The notes: generated from the sequence alone by a model not told the origin. A stretch of 64,000 nt of DNA from Bacillus xiapuensis (GCF_002797355.1 NZ_KZ454939.1:1025828-1089827); one strand, 5' to 3'; positions 44,612 to 54,010 are shown, counted from the stretch's first letter. Numbers and translations are program-made.

Positions 44612-45331
44612 ATGAAAGGTCTAAGGCTAAAAATCGTTTATTATTGGTACAAACTGCTGATTAAATTAAAAATCAAAACGGATGAAATTTATTATATTGG
44701 AGGAAGCGAAGCGCTTCCTCCGCCGTTATCCCGCGATGAGGAAGAACAGCTGCTAACGAAGCTGCCGTCCGGTGATCAAGCGGCGAGGGCATTGCTGATT
44801 GAAAGAAATTTGCGGCTTGTTGTGTACATTGCAAGAAAGTTTGAAAATACAGGGATCAATATTGAGGATCTCATAAGTATCGGTACGATCGGTTTAATTA
44901 AAGCTGTTAATACCTTCAATCCTGAAAAGAAAATCAAGCTGGCTACCTATGCATCTCGATGCATTGAAAATGAAATTCTTATGTATTTGCGAAGAAATAA
45001 TAAAATTCGCTCGGAAGTATCGTTTGATGAACCTCTAAACGTGGATTGGGACGGCAACGAGCTTCTGCTTTCTGACGTATTGGGAACAGACCCCGATATT
45101 ATTACGAAAAATATTGAAGCGGGAGTGGACCGCAGCTTACTTTTTAAAGCATTGGAACAGCTGTCAGCGAGAGAAAAGCAAATCATGGAACTGCGGTTTG
45201 GGTTAAAGGGAGGGGAAGAGAAAACCCAGAAAGATGTCGCCGATTTGCTTGGCATATCACAATCATATATCTCTAGGCTGGAAAAAAGAATCATCCATCG
45301 CTTGCAGAAAGAATTTAATAAAATGGTCTGA
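44612..45331 (+). CDS. sigE: RNA polymerase sigma-E factor precursor
   Basis: Protein of 239 residues, same length as B. subtilis pro-sigma-E. An N-terminal pro-sequence of about 27 residues ([19 protein letters not shown], amphipathic and basic) precedes the cleavage region [18 protein letters not shown]. Region 2 has [17 protein letters not shown] and [21 protein letters not shown]; region 4 has EREKQ-type [14 protein letters not shown] and a helix-turn-helix [21 protein letters not shown]. It directs early mother-cell transcription. The SD is AAGGGAGG; a terminator follows four bases after the stop. Confidence 0.97.
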   Translation: MKGLRLKIVYYWYKLLIKLKIKTDEIYYIGGSEALPPPLSRDEEEQLLTKLPSGDQAARALLIERNLRLVVYIARKFENTGINIEDLISIGTIGLIKAVNTFNPEKKIKLATYASRCIENEILMYLRRNNKIRSEVSFDEPLNVDWDGNELLLSDVLGTDPDIITKNIEAGVDRSLLFKALEQLSAREKQIMELRFGLKGGEEKTQKDVADLLGISQSYISRLEKRIIHRLQKEFNKMV

Positions 45332-45334
45332 ATC

Positions 45335-45369
45335 ATGAAGCTGATCTTAAAAGTCAGCTTCATTTTTTC
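45335..45369 (+). terminator. Terminator after sigE
   Basis: Perfect 10-bp stem ATGAAGCTGA/TCAGCTTCAT with a 9-base loop and a T run. It should stop spoIIG transcripts before sigG. Confidence 0.88.
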
Positions 45370-45448
45370 TTCTTCTTTTTAATAGTGCAGCCTTTGCTGC
45401 TATCAGGCATTCTTCCGCAGCTTCTCCTCTTTGCCGTTTTAAGCTCCT

Positions 45449-45496
45449 TTCGGTCACAAGCCAGCCGAGTCTAAACGGCCGCTTCCGCTTTTCTTG
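45449..45496. repeat. Palindromic intergenic repeat, partial copy A
   Basis: Right part of the repeat unit: CGGTCACAAGCC, then a 32-base block (45464-45495) identical to 45835-45866 in copy D, ending in CGCTTCCGCTTTTCTT. The left arm and loop are missing or degraded. Confidence 0.7.
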
Positions 45497-45499
45497 ATT

Positions 45500-45617
45500 G
45501 TCCAGTTTCGCCTCCTTGGGGCTCGAGGTCAGATGCCCGTCAGACTGCATGGCAAAAGAACGCCATTTCGTCTGCCGTTCATCTGCTTGTCGCCCCAGGG
45601 CAGTCGGCTCCGCATTT
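45500..45617. repeat. Palindromic intergenic repeat, copy B
   Basis: Begins TCCAG and contains GGCTCGAGGTCA. A long hairpin spans about 45514-45600: GGGGC/GCCCC, CAGATG/CATCTG, CAGAC/GTCTG and ATGGC/GCCAT in nested order, each pair separated by small bulges. Confidence 0.75.
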
Positions 45618-45622
45618 CGGTG

Positions 45623-45745
45623 TTGTCCAGCTGCAGGCGCTAGCGGCTCGAGGTCACAAGCCAGACCGCTGAGAAAGGTAAAGAACACCTTTCTATGCGT
45701 TCTGTCTTGTGCTGGTCGCCGCTGAACGAGCGCCTTCCGCTTTTC
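45623..45745. repeat. Palindromic intergenic repeat, copy C
   Basis: Begins TTGTCCAGCTGCAG and ends CCTTCCGCTTTTCG. Nested arms: GGCGC (45636-45640)/GCGCC (45730-45734), AGCGGC/GCCGCT, CACAAG/CTTGTG and GAAAGGT/ACCTTTC. The most complete copy. Confidence 0.78.
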
Positions 45746-45746
45746 G

Positions 45747-45868
45747 TGATCCAGCTGCAGCGGCCAGACTCTCGGTCATAAGTCGGCCCGCCTGTGTGGC
45801 CAAGAGCGCCACTTCGGCGGTCCGTCTTATGTCTGCCGAGTCTAAACGGCCGCTTCCGCTTTTCTTTG
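45747..45868. repeat. Palindromic intergenic repeat, copy D
   Basis: Begins GATCCAGCTGCAG. Nested arms: CGGCCAGACTCTCGG/CCGAGTCTAAACGGCCG, CATAAG/CTTATG, CCGCC/GGCGG and GTGGC/GCCAC. It ends three bases before the sigG promoter. Confidence 0.78.
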
Positions 45869-45870
45869 GT

Positions 45871-45900
45871 GCATAGTTTTTTTTGGTGTGGGAGATACTG
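45871..45900 (+). promoter_or_regulatory. Sigma-F promoter for sigG
   Basis: GCATA (45871-45875), 15 bases, GGAGATACTG (45891-45900). Both elements match the sigma-F consensus (GYWTA-N15-GGNRANANTK) at every defined position. It lies 39 bases before the start codon. Confidence 0.88.
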
Positions 45901-45939
45901 ATGTTGTACAGCAGTTCCTGCAAGGAGGGGATAGACATA

Positions 45940-46716
45940 ATGGTGCGGAATAAGGTCGTGATTTGCGGCGTGGACACGTCAAAGCTTCCGATTTTGAAGA
46001 ATGAAGAGATGAAGGTGTTGTTTAAACAACTTCAGTCGGGAGAGCTCTCAGCAAGGGAAACTCTTATAAATGGAAATTTACGGCTTGTGCTGAGTGTGAT
46101 CCAGCGCTTTAATAATCGCGGCGAGTATGTGGATGATTTATTTCAAGTGGGCTGCATTGGTTTAATGAAGTCTATTGATAATTTTGATTTGAGTCATAAT
46201 GTGCGCTTTTCCACCTATGCGGTGCCGATGATTATTGGAGAAATCAGAAGGTATTTGCGCGATAATAATCCTATCAGAGTCTCGCGTTCCTTAAGGGATG
46301 TGGCTTATAAAGCCCTGCAAGTGCGTGAGAAATTAATGTCGGAAACTTCCAAAGAACCGACGGCTGAGGAGATTAGCAAAGAGCTCGGTGTTCCGAAAGA
46401 AGATATCGTTTTTGCTCTCGATTCCATTCAAGATCCCGTTTCCTTATTTGAACCGATTTACAACGACGGCGGAGATCCGATCTTTGTGATGGATCAATTA
46501 AGCGACGACAGCTGCAAGGATTCTAATTGGATTGAAGAAATCGCATTGAAAGAAGGACTGAAGCGGCTAAATGAAAGAGAAAAAATGATTATCCGCAAAC
46601 GGTTTTATCAGGGGAAAACCCAGATGGAAGTAGCCGATGAAATCGGCATATCACAAGCTCAAGTATCAAGGCTAGAAAAAGCGGCGATTAAGCAAATGAA
46701 CAAAAATATTAATTAA
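45940..46716 (+). CDS. sigG: RNA polymerase sigma-G factor
   Basis: Late forespore sigma factor of 258 residues. The N-terminus VRNKVVICGVDTSKLPILKNEEM is specific for sigma-G. Region 2 has NLRLVLSVIQRFNNRGEYVDDLFQVGCIGLMKSIDNFDLS and VRFSTYAVPMIIGEIRRYLRD; the C-terminal HTH is QMEVADEIGISQAQVSRLEK. The SD AAGGAGGGG lies nine bases before ATG 45940; the upstream frame has no SD and crosses the promoter. Unlike sigma-E it has no pro-sequence. Confidence 0.96.
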   Translation: MVRNKVVICGVDTSKLPILKNEEMKVLFKQLQSGELSARETLINGNLRLVLSVIQRFNNRGEYVDDLFQVGCIGLMKSIDNFDLSHNVRFSTYAVPMIIGEIRRYLRDNNPIRVSRSLRDVAYKALQVREKLMSETSKEPTAEEISKELGVPKEDIVFALDSIQDPVSLFEPIYNDGGDPIFVMDQLSDDSCKDSNWIEEIALKEGLKRLNEREKMIIRKRFYQGKTQMEVADEIGISQAQVSRLEKAAIKQMNKNIN

Positions 46717-46725
46717 TACATAGAC

Positions 46726-46762
46726 AGACTCGCTAGCGGATAACGCAAGTTGAGTCTTATTT
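46726..46762 (+). terminator. Terminator after sigG
   Basis: AGACTC (46726-46731)/GAGTCT (46752-46757) with inner GCG/CGC pairing, then a T-rich tail. Confidence 0.7.
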
Positions 46763-46818
46763 TTGTGGCTGCGCATATATTTATTAAAACAGGAACAATG
46801 TGACAAGGGGGCTGTACA

Positions 46819-47091
46819 ATGGGAAGAATATCAGATTTTCAGCTGAAAGATATCGTCAATGTTGCGAACGGGAAAAAGCTGGGGAACATTACAGATATTA
46901 ATTTAAACTTGAGTGCAGGAACGATCGATTCAATTGTGATCAGCCGTTCGGGAAAAATGTTTGGCTTTTTTGGCAAGGAAGAAGAAATTGTCATTCCTTG
47001 GGCGCAGATTGTGAAAATTGGAGAAGATGTGATTCTTGTCCGACATGTCAGTCAATCCTCTGCCAATGAACCAGCTTTAAAAGAGGATTAA
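46819..47091 (+). CDS. ylmC: PRC-barrel protein, YlmC/YmxH family
   Basis: Protein of 90 residues with a PRC-barrel pattern: MGRISDFQLKDIVNVANGKKLGNITDI and SGKMFGFFGKEEEIVIPWAQIVKIGEDVILV. YlmC/YmxH proteins are restricted to endospore formers and have no defined function. The SD is AAGGGGGC with ATG at 46819. B. subtilis has ylmA between sigG and ylmC; it is absent here. Confidence 0.88.
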   Translation: MGRISDFQLKDIVNVANGKKLGNITDINLNLSAGTIDSIVISRSGKMFGFFGKEEEIVIPWAQIVKIGEDVILVRHVSQSSANEPALKED

Positions 47092-47102
47092 TTTGTTTTT
47101 CG

Positions 47103-47132
47103 GTGACGTTTCTTGCCCAATTGTGTTACACT
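47103..47132 (+). promoter_or_regulatory. Candidate promoter for ylmD
   Basis: GTGACG (47103-47108), 18 bases, and an extended -10 TGTTACACT (47124-47132), 27 bases before ylmD. Confidence 0.4.
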
Positions 47133-47159
47133 AAAGTAAAATGTACGGGAGTATAAAAA

Positions 47160-48032
47160 ATGAAGGAACCATTTGTTCGTCTACATGACAGTCTATACGC
47201 TATTGATGATTGGCAAAATGAACACCCGGGGCTTGTGGCTGGATTTACAACGAGAGAAAGCGGGTTCAGCAAGGGCGACTTCCGCGGTTTAAACACTGGC
47301 TTTCATGTGAATGATCGTGAGGAATACGTATGCGCCAACCGCCAGCTGATAGGCAATCTCTTGGAATTTCCGGCTGACGGCTGGATAGGCGCCGAACAAA
47401 CGCATGGCAGCCGAGTCGCCGCGGTGACAAAAGCAGATAGAGGCAAAGGGGCATTGCTCTATTCTTCCAGCTTTAAAGAAACGGATGGTTTGTATACGGA
47501 TGACAAAGGAACGCTTTTAACCTTGTGCTATGCGGATTGTGTGCCCCTTTATTTTCTTGCTAAAGAAGTGCAGAGAATCGGAACGGCTCATGCGGGCTGG
47601 AAAGGAACCGTTCTAGGCATCGGTAAGCAGATGGTTGAATTGTGGAAGAAGGATGGAATTCCTCCTGAAGATATAGAGGTTGTCATCGGCCCATCCATTT
47701 GCAAAGATTGCTATGCAGTGGATGACCGCGTGATTGAACAAGCGCGCAGATGGATGAAAGCGGAAGATCAGCTGCCTTATTCTCCGGTGAATGGAAAGCC
47801 GGGTCAGTACCATTTATCATTGCAGCAATTAAACCAGCTCGTTCTGCTCCAAGCAGGTATACGGAAAGAAAACATTCAGATCACGAAGCTTTGCACCAGC
47901 TGCGGGGATGAATTTTTTTCTCACCGCCGCGATGCAGGAAAAACGGGAAGAATGCTAGGGTTTATTGGTTGGAAGGAGGCACCTCATCATGAAGGTATCA
48001 GATCGTTTGCAAGAAATTCAACAAAATATTGA
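47160..48032 (+). CDS. ylmD: Laccase-domain (YfiH family) protein YlmD
   Basis: Protein of 290 residues of the YfiH/DUF152 family, which are zinc enzymes acting on purine nucleosides. Metal ligands are visible in [13 protein letters not shown] (His), YADCVPLYF (Cys) and GTAHAGWKG (His). The closing [11 protein letters not shown] is typical. The protein then runs about 18 residues further than I expect, reading through the ylmE SD and overlapping ylmE by 44 bases. The start ATG 47160 has only a weak SD (GGGAG). Confidence 0.9.
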   Translation: MKEPFVRLHDSLYAIDDWQNEHPGLVAGFTTRESGFSKGDFRGLNTGFHVNDREEYVCANRQLIGNLLEFPADGWIGAEQTHGSRVAAVTKADRGKGALLYSSSFKETDGLYTDDKGTLLTLCYADCVPLYFLAKEVQRIGTAHAGWKGTVLGIGKQMVELWKKDGIPPEDIEVVIGPSICKDCYAVDDRVIEQARRWMKAEDQLPYSPVNGKPGQYHLSLQQLNQLVLLQAGIRKENIQITKLCTSCGDEFFSHRRDAGKTGRMLGFIGWKEAPHHEGIRSFARNSTKY

Positions 48033-48660
48033 ACAAGCGTGCCTGAAAGCGGGCAGGAAGCCGGAAGAAGTGAAGCTGATCGCTGTGACGAAATACGTGT
48101 CCGCAGAGCGGGCTCAAGAAGCGCTGGACGCAGGAATCCATCATCTTGGTGAGAACAGAGATGAAGGTCTTTTGGAAAAGCGGGAAGCGCTGGGAGACAA
48201 GCCTGTCTGGCATTTTATCGGCAGCCTGCAAACAAGGAAAGTCAAGAAGATTATAAATCATGTATCGTACATCCACTCCCTTGACCGCCTGTCGCTTGCG
48301 GAGGAAATTAATAAGCGAGCGAACCGTCCGATAAATTGCTTGGTGCAAGTAAATGTCTCAGGGGAGCAATCCAAGCACGGGCTTTCCCCTGATGAGGTCA
48401 TTCATTTTGTGAAGCAGCTCGGGCAGTTCACAAAGATTACCGTTTGCGGTTTAATGACTATGGCTCCCTTGACGGATGATGAGCAACTGCTGCGCAGCTG
48501 CTTTAAACAGCTGAAAGGTCTTCAAGAAGAAGTTCAGCAATTAGAGCTGCCGTTTGCTCCTTGCGGGGAGCTGTCCATGGGGATGAGCAATGACTACCCG
48601 ATTGCTGTGGAAGAAGGGGCGACCATAGTTCGCATAGGAACCGCTTTGGTTGGGGAATAG
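47989..48660 (+). CDS. ylmE: PLP-binding protein YlmE (YggS/PROSC family)
   Basis: Protein of 223 residues, alanine-racemase-like TIM barrel. The PLP lysine is in [21 protein letters not shown] near residue 36, followed by [28 protein letters not shown] and the phosphate site [26 protein letters not shown]. Members control pyridoxal phosphate homeostasis. The SD AAGGAGG lies in ylmD and ATG 47989 starts inside the ylmD end. Confidence 0.93.
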   Translation: MKVSDRLQEIQQNIEQACLKAGRKPEEVKLIAVTKYVSAERAQEALDAGIHHLGENRDEGLLEKREALGDKPVWHFIGSLQTRKVKKIINHVSYIHSLDRLSLAEEINKRANRPINCLVQVNVSGEQSKHGLSPDEVIHFVKQLGQFTKITVCGLMTMAPLTDDEQLLRSCFKQLKGLQEEVQQLELPFAPCGELSMGMSNDYPIAVEEGATIVRIGTALVGE

Positions 48661-48681
48661 ATCACTTGTGGAGGTGGAAGG

Positions 48682-49113
48682 ATGGGAATCAAGTCTAAGT
48701 TTAAAGCTTTTTTTCTTTTGGATGAGGATGACTATCAGCTAGCGGAAGAAGCAGAAAGCGATGCTCAAGAAGAGGACAAGCGTCCAAAATCAGCGAAAAA
48801 AAATGTGGTCAGTCTGCAAAGTGTCCAAAAATCTTCTAAAGTGATCCTAATAGAACCCCGTGTATTTGCAGAAGCGCAAGAAATTGCCGATCATTTGAAA
48901 AGCAGGCGCGCGGTTATCGTCAACTTGCAGCGCATCCAGCATGATCAGGCAAAGCGGATTGTGGATTTTTTAAGCGGCACCGTCTATGCAATCGGCGGTG
49001 AAATTCAGCAGCTCGGCCAGAAGATTTTTCTTTGTACGCCGGATAATGTGGAAGTGGCGGGAAATATTTCTCAGTTTATAGCGGATGAAGATATAGATCA
49101 ATCGAGGTGGTAA
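48682..49113 (+). CDS. sepF: Cell division protein SepF
   Basis: Protein of 143 residues (YlmF): N-terminal amphipathic membrane-binding helix ([16 protein letters not shown]), an acidic linker, and a C-terminal domain ([33 protein letters not shown]...[23 protein letters not shown]) that forms rings and binds the FtsZ tail. The SD is GGAGGTGG. The stop overlaps the ylmG start by one base (TAATG). Confidence 0.94.
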   Translation: MGIKSKFKAFFLLDEDDYQLAEEAESDAQEEDKRPKSAKKNVVSLQSVQKSSKVILIEPRVFAEAQEIADHLKSRRAVIVNLQRIQHDQAKRIVDFLSGTVYAIGGEIQQLGQKIFLCTPDNVEVAGNISQFIADEDIDQSRW

Positions 49114-49385
49114 TGACTTTTATGGAGCTAGTAGTGGGTATTATTAATCAAGCGATCGTGCTTTATTCTTGGGCGCTGATCATTTATATTTTGATGACAT
49201 GGTTTCCGAACGCGCGGGAAACAAGCATTGGACAATTTTTAGAAAAGATTTGCGAGCCTTATTTAGAGCCATTCAGACGAATCATTCCTCCGCTAGGCAT
49301 GATTGACCTTTCTCCTCTTGTGGCCTTTTTTGTGTTAAGACTGGCAACAAAAGGACTCAACCAGTTAGCGGTCTGGTTATTGTAG
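49113..49385 (+). CDS. ylmG: YggT-family membrane protein YlmG
   Basis: Protein of 90 residues with two hydrophobic segments and the YggT pattern: [55 protein letters not shown]. The function is unclear; relatives affect envelope and nucleoid organisation. ATG 49113 follows GAGGTGG and overlaps the sepF stop; the GTG at 49107 is part of the SD. Confidence 0.9.
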   Translation: MTFMELVVGIINQAIVLYSWALIIYILMTWFPNARETSIGQFLEKICEPYLEPFRRIIPPLGMIDLSPLVAFFVLRLATKGLNQLAVWLL

Positions 49386-49395
49386 TTCATTCTTG

Positions 49396-49426
49396 AAAGG
49401 AGGGAACCGAGCCCTTCTTTTTTTTT
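49396..49426 (+). terminator. Terminator after ylmG
   Basis: AAGGAGGG/CCCTTCTT stem with one G-T pair and a run of nine or more Ts. The left arm looks like an SD but no start codon follows it. Confidence 0.75.
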
Positions 49427-49452
49427 GAATTGAAAGAAATGAGGGAATACTA

Positions 49453-50229
49453 ATGTCTTCGATTTATCAGCATTTTCGTCCGGAGGAAAAAGAATTTATC
49501 GACCAAGTCATTGAATGGAAATACGAAGCTGCTCAGCTATATGCGCCCAAGCTGACGGATTTCCTTGATCCTAGAGAGCAAGAAATTGTTCAGGCGGTTG
49601 TCGGCAGTCAGGATGAAGTTCAAGTTACTTTCTTTGGGGGAAGCGAAGCATCGGAAAGAAAGCGGGCGTTCATCACGCCCGATTATTTTCAGCCTCAAGA
49701 AAGCGACTTTGAAATCGCACTGTATGAGCTTCTCTATCCTGCCAAATTTGTTACTCTAGAGCATTCGCAAATTCTTGGAAGTCTTATGGGGCTGGGGCTG
49801 CGCCGAGGCAAGTTTGGGGATATTTTAACGGATGGCAGAAAATTTCAAGTGCTTGCGGCAAAGGAAGTCAGCTCTTATATGCAATTGAATCTAACTCGGA
49901 TCGGCAAAATATCCATTTCTCTTAAGGGCTGTCCGCTTTCGGAAGCGTTGAAGGAAGCGGAAGAATGGAAAGAAATCCGAACAACGGTATCCTCTTTGCG
50001 GCTGGATGCAATCCTGTCGGCGGCTTCTCCTTTATCAAGACAAAAGGCGCAGACGCTTATTAAAAGCGGATCCGTGAAAGTCAACTGGAAAAAGGTTGAG
50101 GATACTGCCTTCGAGTGCTCCGCCGGGGATATCTTTTCTGTCAGGGGGGTAGGAAGGAGCAAGCTTATCGCCACGGAAGGAAAAACCAAAAAGGATAAAT
50201 GGCGGATTGTGTTAGGTATTTTGAAATAA
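49453..50229 (+). CDS. ylmH: S4-domain RNA-binding protein YlmH
   Basis: Protein of 258 residues. The N-terminal and middle domain has FFGGSEASERKRAFITPDYF and the C-terminal S4 RNA-binding domain is LRLDAILSAASPLSRQKAQTLIKSGSVKVNWKKVED (about 180-235). YlmH binds ribosomes and has been linked to rescue of stalled peptidyl-tRNA in B. subtilis. ATG 49453 follows AATGAGGG. It is preceded by a terminator, so it may have its own promoter, which I cannot place. Confidence 0.92.
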   Translation: MSSIYQHFRPEEKEFIDQVIEWKYEAAQLYAPKLTDFLDPREQEIVQAVVGSQDEVQVTFFGGSEASERKRAFITPDYFQPQESDFEIALYELLYPAKFVTLEHSQILGSLMGLGLRRGKFGDILTDGRKFQVLAAKEVSSYMQLNLTRIGKISISLKGCPLSEALKEAEEWKEIRTTVSSLRLDAILSAASPLSRQKAQTLIKSGSVKVNWKKVEDTAFECSAGDIFSVRGVGRSKLIATEGKTKKDKWRIVLGILK

Positions 50230-50250
50230 TTTCTGAAAAAAGCAGGATTT

Positions 50251-50281
50251 TTACCACAAGAAGGCGAAAAACCTTTATAAT
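50251..50281 (+). promoter_or_regulatory. Candidate divIVA promoter region
   Basis: TATAAT at 50276-50281 with TTACCA 19 bases upstream; a second TATAAT (50291-50296) lacks a -35. The region is AT-rich and 60 bases before divIVA. Confidence 0.4.
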
Positions 50282-50338
50282 ATTAAGCAATATAATAAAA
50301 AAATCTGTCAGATTGAGATTTGCAGTGGAGGTGGGCTT

Positions 50339-50848
50339 ATGCCTTTAACGCCGTTGGACATACATAATAAGGAATTCAGCCGCGGGTTTCGCGGATATGA
50401 TGAGGATGAAGTCAATGATTTTCTTAATCAGATCATTAAAGATTATGAGTTGATTATCCGGGAAAAGAAAGAGTTAGAAGAGCAGCTGGCCTCCCAAACG
50501 GAGAGGCTCAATTACTTTTCCAATATTGAAGAAACGCTGAATAAATCGATTGTCATCGCCCAAGAAACAGCTGAAGAAGTGAAAAGAAATGCTCATAAAG
50601 AAGCGAAGCTGTTAATTCGGGAAGCGGAGAAAAATGCGGATCGGATCGTGAATGAATCGCTGGCGCGGGCAAGAAAGATTGCCGTGGAGACGGAAGAGCT
50701 GAAGAAGCAGTCGAAAGTCTTTCGGATGCGATTCAAGATGCTGATGGAAGCGCAGCTGGATTTATTGAACAGCGATGATTGGGACGGTCTGATGGACTTT
50801 GAAGTTAATACTGAAGAACTAGAGAAATTGAGCGAAGATGAGAACTGA
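50339..50848 (+). CDS. divIVA: Septum and pole-site protein DivIVA
   Basis: Coiled-coil protein of 169 residues. The N-terminal membrane-binding domain is MPLTPLDIHNKEFSRGFRGYDEDEVNDFLNQI, with the exposed Phe and Arg that insert into curved membrane, followed by two long coiled-coil segments (30-65 and 75-150). It marks poles and new septa and recruits MinJ and other partners. The SD is GGAGGTGGG with ATG at 50339. Confidence 0.95.
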   Translation: MPLTPLDIHNKEFSRGFRGYDEDEVNDFLNQIIKDYELIIREKKELEEQLASQTERLNYFSNIEETLNKSIVIAQETAEEVKRNAHKEAKLLIREAEKNADRIVNESLARARKIAVETEELKKQSKVFRMRFKMLMEAQLDLLNSDDWDGLMDFEVNTEELEKLSEDEN

Positions 50849-50850
50849 AC

Positions 50851-50879
50851 TTGACGAAAGTTTCAGCAATTTTTATAAT
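50851..50879 (+). promoter_or_regulatory. Sigma-A promoter for the ileS leader
   Basis: TTGACG (50851-50856), 17 bases and a perfect TATAAT (50874-50879), directly after the divIVA stop. Confidence 0.8.
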
Positions 50880-50934
50880 TGAGGCAACATGATTTTTATA
50901 AAATAATGCGATGAAAGGGAATGTACATTTCCAC

Positions 50935-51146
50935 AAGCTTTAACAGCGAACTAGGGATGGTGGAAGCCTAGGGAAAGCGGGAGATGGAAGATCACCCTGG
51001 AGCGTTCGTCTTGAACGCATGTTTAGTAGAGACGAGCGGGTCATTCACGATACGAATGTTTAAGTGAGCAAGTGATACAAGCTTGTTAAGCAGGGTGGTA
51101 ACGCGGGAGCCTTCTCGTCCCTATAGAGGGATGGGGAGGCTTTTTG
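50935..51146 (+). promoter_or_regulatory. T-box riboswitch (Ile) before ileS
   Basis: Leader with a stem I region (from about 50940, with an AGGGATGG segment), a probable specifier ATC (50991-50993, isoleucine) in GGAAGATCACCC, and the T-box sequence AGGGTGGTAACGCGG at about 51092-51106. The usual core is AGGGTGGNACCGCG, so one base differs. A terminator follows (AGCCTTCTC.../...GGGGAGGCTTTTT, ending near 51145). Uncharged tRNA-Ile should prevent termination. The exact left end and specifier pairing are by eye. Confidence 0.85.
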
Positions 51147-51208
51147 TTTATTTTGCTTATCACTGTTTACACCGCATCCGTGAATGTCAGAAAAAAAGGA
51201 GGATACAA

Positions 51209-53977
51209 ATGGAGTACAAGGATACATTGTTAATGCCGAAAACGGAATTCCCAATGCGCGGCAACTTACCGAAGCGTGAGCCGGGTATGCAGCAAAAATG
51301 GAATGAAATGGACATTTATAAAAAAGTGCAGGAACGCACAAAAGGGCGCCCGCTGTTTATTCTGCATGACGGCCCTCCGTTTGCTAACGGAAACATTCAC
51401 ATGGGGCATGCGTTAAATAAAATTTTAAAAGACTTCATTGTTCGCTATAAGTCCATGAGCGGTTACCATGCACCTTATGTTCCGGGCTGGGATACTCACG
51501 GGCTGCCGATCGAACAGGCGCTGACGAACAAAGGCATCAAGCGCAAAGAGATGACAACAGCTGAGTTCCGCAAGCTCTGTGAGGAATATGCCTACGAGCA
51601 AATTGAAAATCAAATAGAACAATTTAAGAGCCTTGGTGTACGCGGAGATTGGGATCATCCCTACATCACATTAAAACCGGAATATGAAGCCCAGCAAATT
51701 AAAGTATTCGGCGAGATGGCGAAAAAAGGGTACATTTATAAAGGGAAAAAGCCTGTGTACTGGTCGCCGTCCAGTGAATCGGCGTTAGCGGAGGCGGAAA
51801 TTGAGTATCAGGATAAGCGTTCTCCTTCCATCTACGTTGCTTTCTCTGTTAAAGATGGGAAAGGGGTTCTTGAAGAAGGAGTCAACATCGTCATTTGGAC
51901 CACGACGCCGTGGACGATTCCTGCGAACCTCGGGATTTCTGTTCATCCTCAGTTAACCTATGTGGTGGTAGAAGCAGCTGGGAACAAGTACTTGGTGGCG
52001 GAAGCTTTGCTTGAAGAAGTTGCATCTAAATTAGGATGGGAAGACTATCAAGTATCCCAAAAAATAAAAGGCGAGAAATTGGAATATATTGTAGCGGAGC
52101 ATCCACTTTACAGCCGTGATTCCCTCGTCATGCTCGGGGAACATGTCACAACGGATTCCGGAACCGGCTGTGTTCACACAGCTCCTGGACATGGGGAGGA
52201 TGACTTCCTTGTCGGAAAAAAATACGGGCTGGATGTTCTTTGCCCGGTTGATGACCGCGGTGTCATGACAGAGGAAGCACCGGGCTTTGAAGGCTTATTT
52301 TATGATAAAGCAAACAAGCCAATTACTGAGAAGCTTGAAGAAGTCGGCGCGCTATTGAAGCTGGAATTCTTTACTCATTCCTATCCGCATGATTGGCGGA
52401 CAAAGAAGCCCGTCATTTTCCGGGCAACGGCGCAATGGTTTGCTTCCATTGATAAATTCCGTGATGAACTGCTGCACGCGGTGAAGGAGACGAAATGGGT
52501 GCCTGCCTGGGGAGAATCCCGCTTATTTAACATGGTCCGCGATCGCGGAGACTGGTGTATTTCCCGCCAGCGTGCTTGGGGTGTGCCGATTCCGGTCTTT
52601 TATGCGGAGAATGGCGAGGCGATCGTTACCGATGAAACGATTGCCCGTGTTTCCGAGCTGTTCCGTGAACATGGATCAAACATTTGGTTCCAAAAGGACG
52701 CGAAAGAATTGCTTCCAGAAGGGTTTACCCATCCGGGAAGTCCGAATGGAGAATTCACGAAAGAAACGGATATCATGGATGTCTGGTTCGACTCCGGCTC
52801 TTCTCATCAAGCGGTGCTGGAAGAGCGCGGCGATTTGCAGCGGCCGGCGGATCTGTATTTAGAAGGCTCTGATCAGTATCGCGGCTGGTTCAATTCCTCC
52901 TTAACCACTGCGGTTGCTGTCACCGGCAAAGCGCCTTATAAAGGTGTGCTGAGCCACGGTTTTGCTTTAGATGGAGAAGGCCGCAAAATGAGTAAATCTG
53001 TCGGCAACGTCGTGGTGCCGGCTAAAGTGATGAAACAGCTGGGAGCAGATATTCTCCGTTTATGGGTCGCCTCCGTTGATTTTCAGGCGGATGTTCGGGT
53101 ATCGGATGCCATTCTTAAGCAAGTCGCTGAAGTGTACCGGAAAATCAGAAACACATTCCGCTTCTTGCTTGGCAACTTAGCTGACTTTGATCCAAAGCAA
53201 CACCAAGTGGCATATGAAGATTTGCGGGAAGTTGATCAATTCATGCTCGTGAAGCTGAATGAACTGATTAAAGATGTGCGCCAGCATTATGAACATTACG
53301 AATTTGCTGCGATTTACCACGCGGTCAACTATTTTTGTACGGTAGAGTTAAGTGCCTTTTACCTTGATTTTGCCAAAGACATTTTATATATCGAGTCAGC
53401 TGATCATCCGGATCGCCGTGCAATTCAGTCTGTTCTGTACGAAACCCTGCTGTCGCTAACGAAATTGCTTTCGCCCATTCTGTCGCATACAGCGGATGAA
53501 GTCTGGGAGTACATTCCGGGCGCAGAGGAAGAAAGTGTGCAGTTAACCGATATGCCGGAGTACCAGCAGCTTGACGGGGCCGATCAATTAAAGGACAAAT
53601 GGACTCGTTTTATGGATTTGCGTGCGGATATTCTAAAAGCGCTGGAAGAAGCGCGCCATGCCAAAGTGATTGGGAAATCACTGACAGCTAAGGTTGTTTT
53701 ATACGTGAATGAAGAGACGAAAGCCTTGCTTGAATCCATTCAGGAAGATTTGAAACAGCTGTTCATCGTATCGGCATTAGAACTGGCAGGCTCGGCAGAT
53801 GAAGCGCCGGATACGACCTTAAAGCTTGAACATGCAGCTATCGTTGTGGAAAAAGCAGAAGGCGAAACTTGCGAACGCTGCTGGGTAGTATCGCCGAAAG
53901 TTGGCCAAAATGAGCAGCATCCAACGCTTTGTCCGCGCTGTGCTGATGTGGTCGAGAAGCATTATTCACAAGCTTAA
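51209..53977 (+). CDS. ileS: Isoleucyl-tRNA synthetase
   Basis: Class I synthetase of 922 residues. The HIGH motif is [15 protein letters not shown] near residue 55, the CP1 editing domain (about 200-400) contains [11 protein letters not shown] and [15 protein letters not shown], the KMSKS motif is [10 protein letters not shown] near 590, and a C-terminal zinc site CERCW...CPRC lies near 885-905. It is the IleS1-like bacterial form with its own zinc finger. The start is ATG 51209 after AAAGGAGG; the frame is open further upstream through the T-box but is not translated. Confidence 0.97.
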   Translation: MEYKDTLLMPKTEFPMRGNLPKREPGMQQKWNEMDIYKKVQERTKGRPLFILHDGPPFANGNIHMGHALNKILKDFIVRYKSMSGYHAPYVPGWDTHGLPIEQALTNKGIKRKEMTTAEFRKLCEEYAYEQIENQIEQFKSLGVRGDWDHPYITLKPEYEAQQIKVFGEMAKKGYIYKGKKPVYWSPSSESALAEAEIEYQDKRSPSIYVAFSVKDGKGVLEEGVNIVIWTTTPWTIPANLGISVHPQLTYVVVEAAGNKYLVAEALLEEVASKLGWEDYQVSQKIKGEKLEYIVAEHPLYSRDSLVMLGEHVTTDSGTGCVHTAPGHGEDDFLVGKKYGLDVLCPVDDRGVMTEEAPGFEGLFYDKANKPITEKLEEVGALLKLEFFTHSYPHDWRTKKPVIFRATAQWFASIDKFRDELLHAVKETKWVPAWGESRLFNMVRDRGDWCISRQRAWGVPIPVFYAENGEAIVTDETIARVSELFREHGSNIWFQKDAKELLPEGFTHPGSPNGEFTKETDIMDVWFDSGSSHQAVLEERGDLQRPADLYLEGSDQYRGWFNSSLTTAVAVTGKAPYKGVLSHGFALDGEGRKMSKSVGNVVVPAKVMKQLGADILRLWVASVDFQADVRVSDAILKQVAEVYRKIRNTFRFLLGNLADFDPKQHQVAYEDLREVDQFMLVKLNELIKDVRQHYEHYEFAAIYHAVNYFCTVELSAFYLDFAKDILYIESADHPDRRAIQSVLYETLLSLTKLLSPILSHTADEVWEYIPGAEEESVQLTDMPEYQQLDGADQLKDKWTRFMDLRADILKALEEARHAKVIGKSLTAKVVLYVNEETKALLESIQEDLKQLFIVSALELAGSADEAPDTTLKLEHAAIVVEKAEGETCERCWVVSPKVGQNEQHPTLCPRCADVVEKHYSQA

Positions 53978-54010
53978 ATAAAGCCTGGCATCTGTCAGCC
54001 ATACTGGGAG

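Noticed and set aside
45449-45868. Possible CRISPR array between sigE and sigG
   Set aside because: Units are about 120 bases, imperfect and internally palindromic, without uniform short repeats and spacers, and no cas genes are near.
45347-45977. Open frames of 75 to 113 codons on both strands across the sigE-sigG interval
   Set aside because: They read through palindromic repeats, giving Arg/Ser/Ala-rich peptides without SD sequences.
46770-46810. Sigma-F/G-like promoter before ylmC (GCATA with GGAACAATGT)
   Set aside because: The spacing is 14 bases and two defined -10 positions mismatch, so the support is too weak.
51083-51208. N-terminal extension of IleS
   Set aside because: The frame reads through the T-box terminator; a strong SD precedes ATG 51209.
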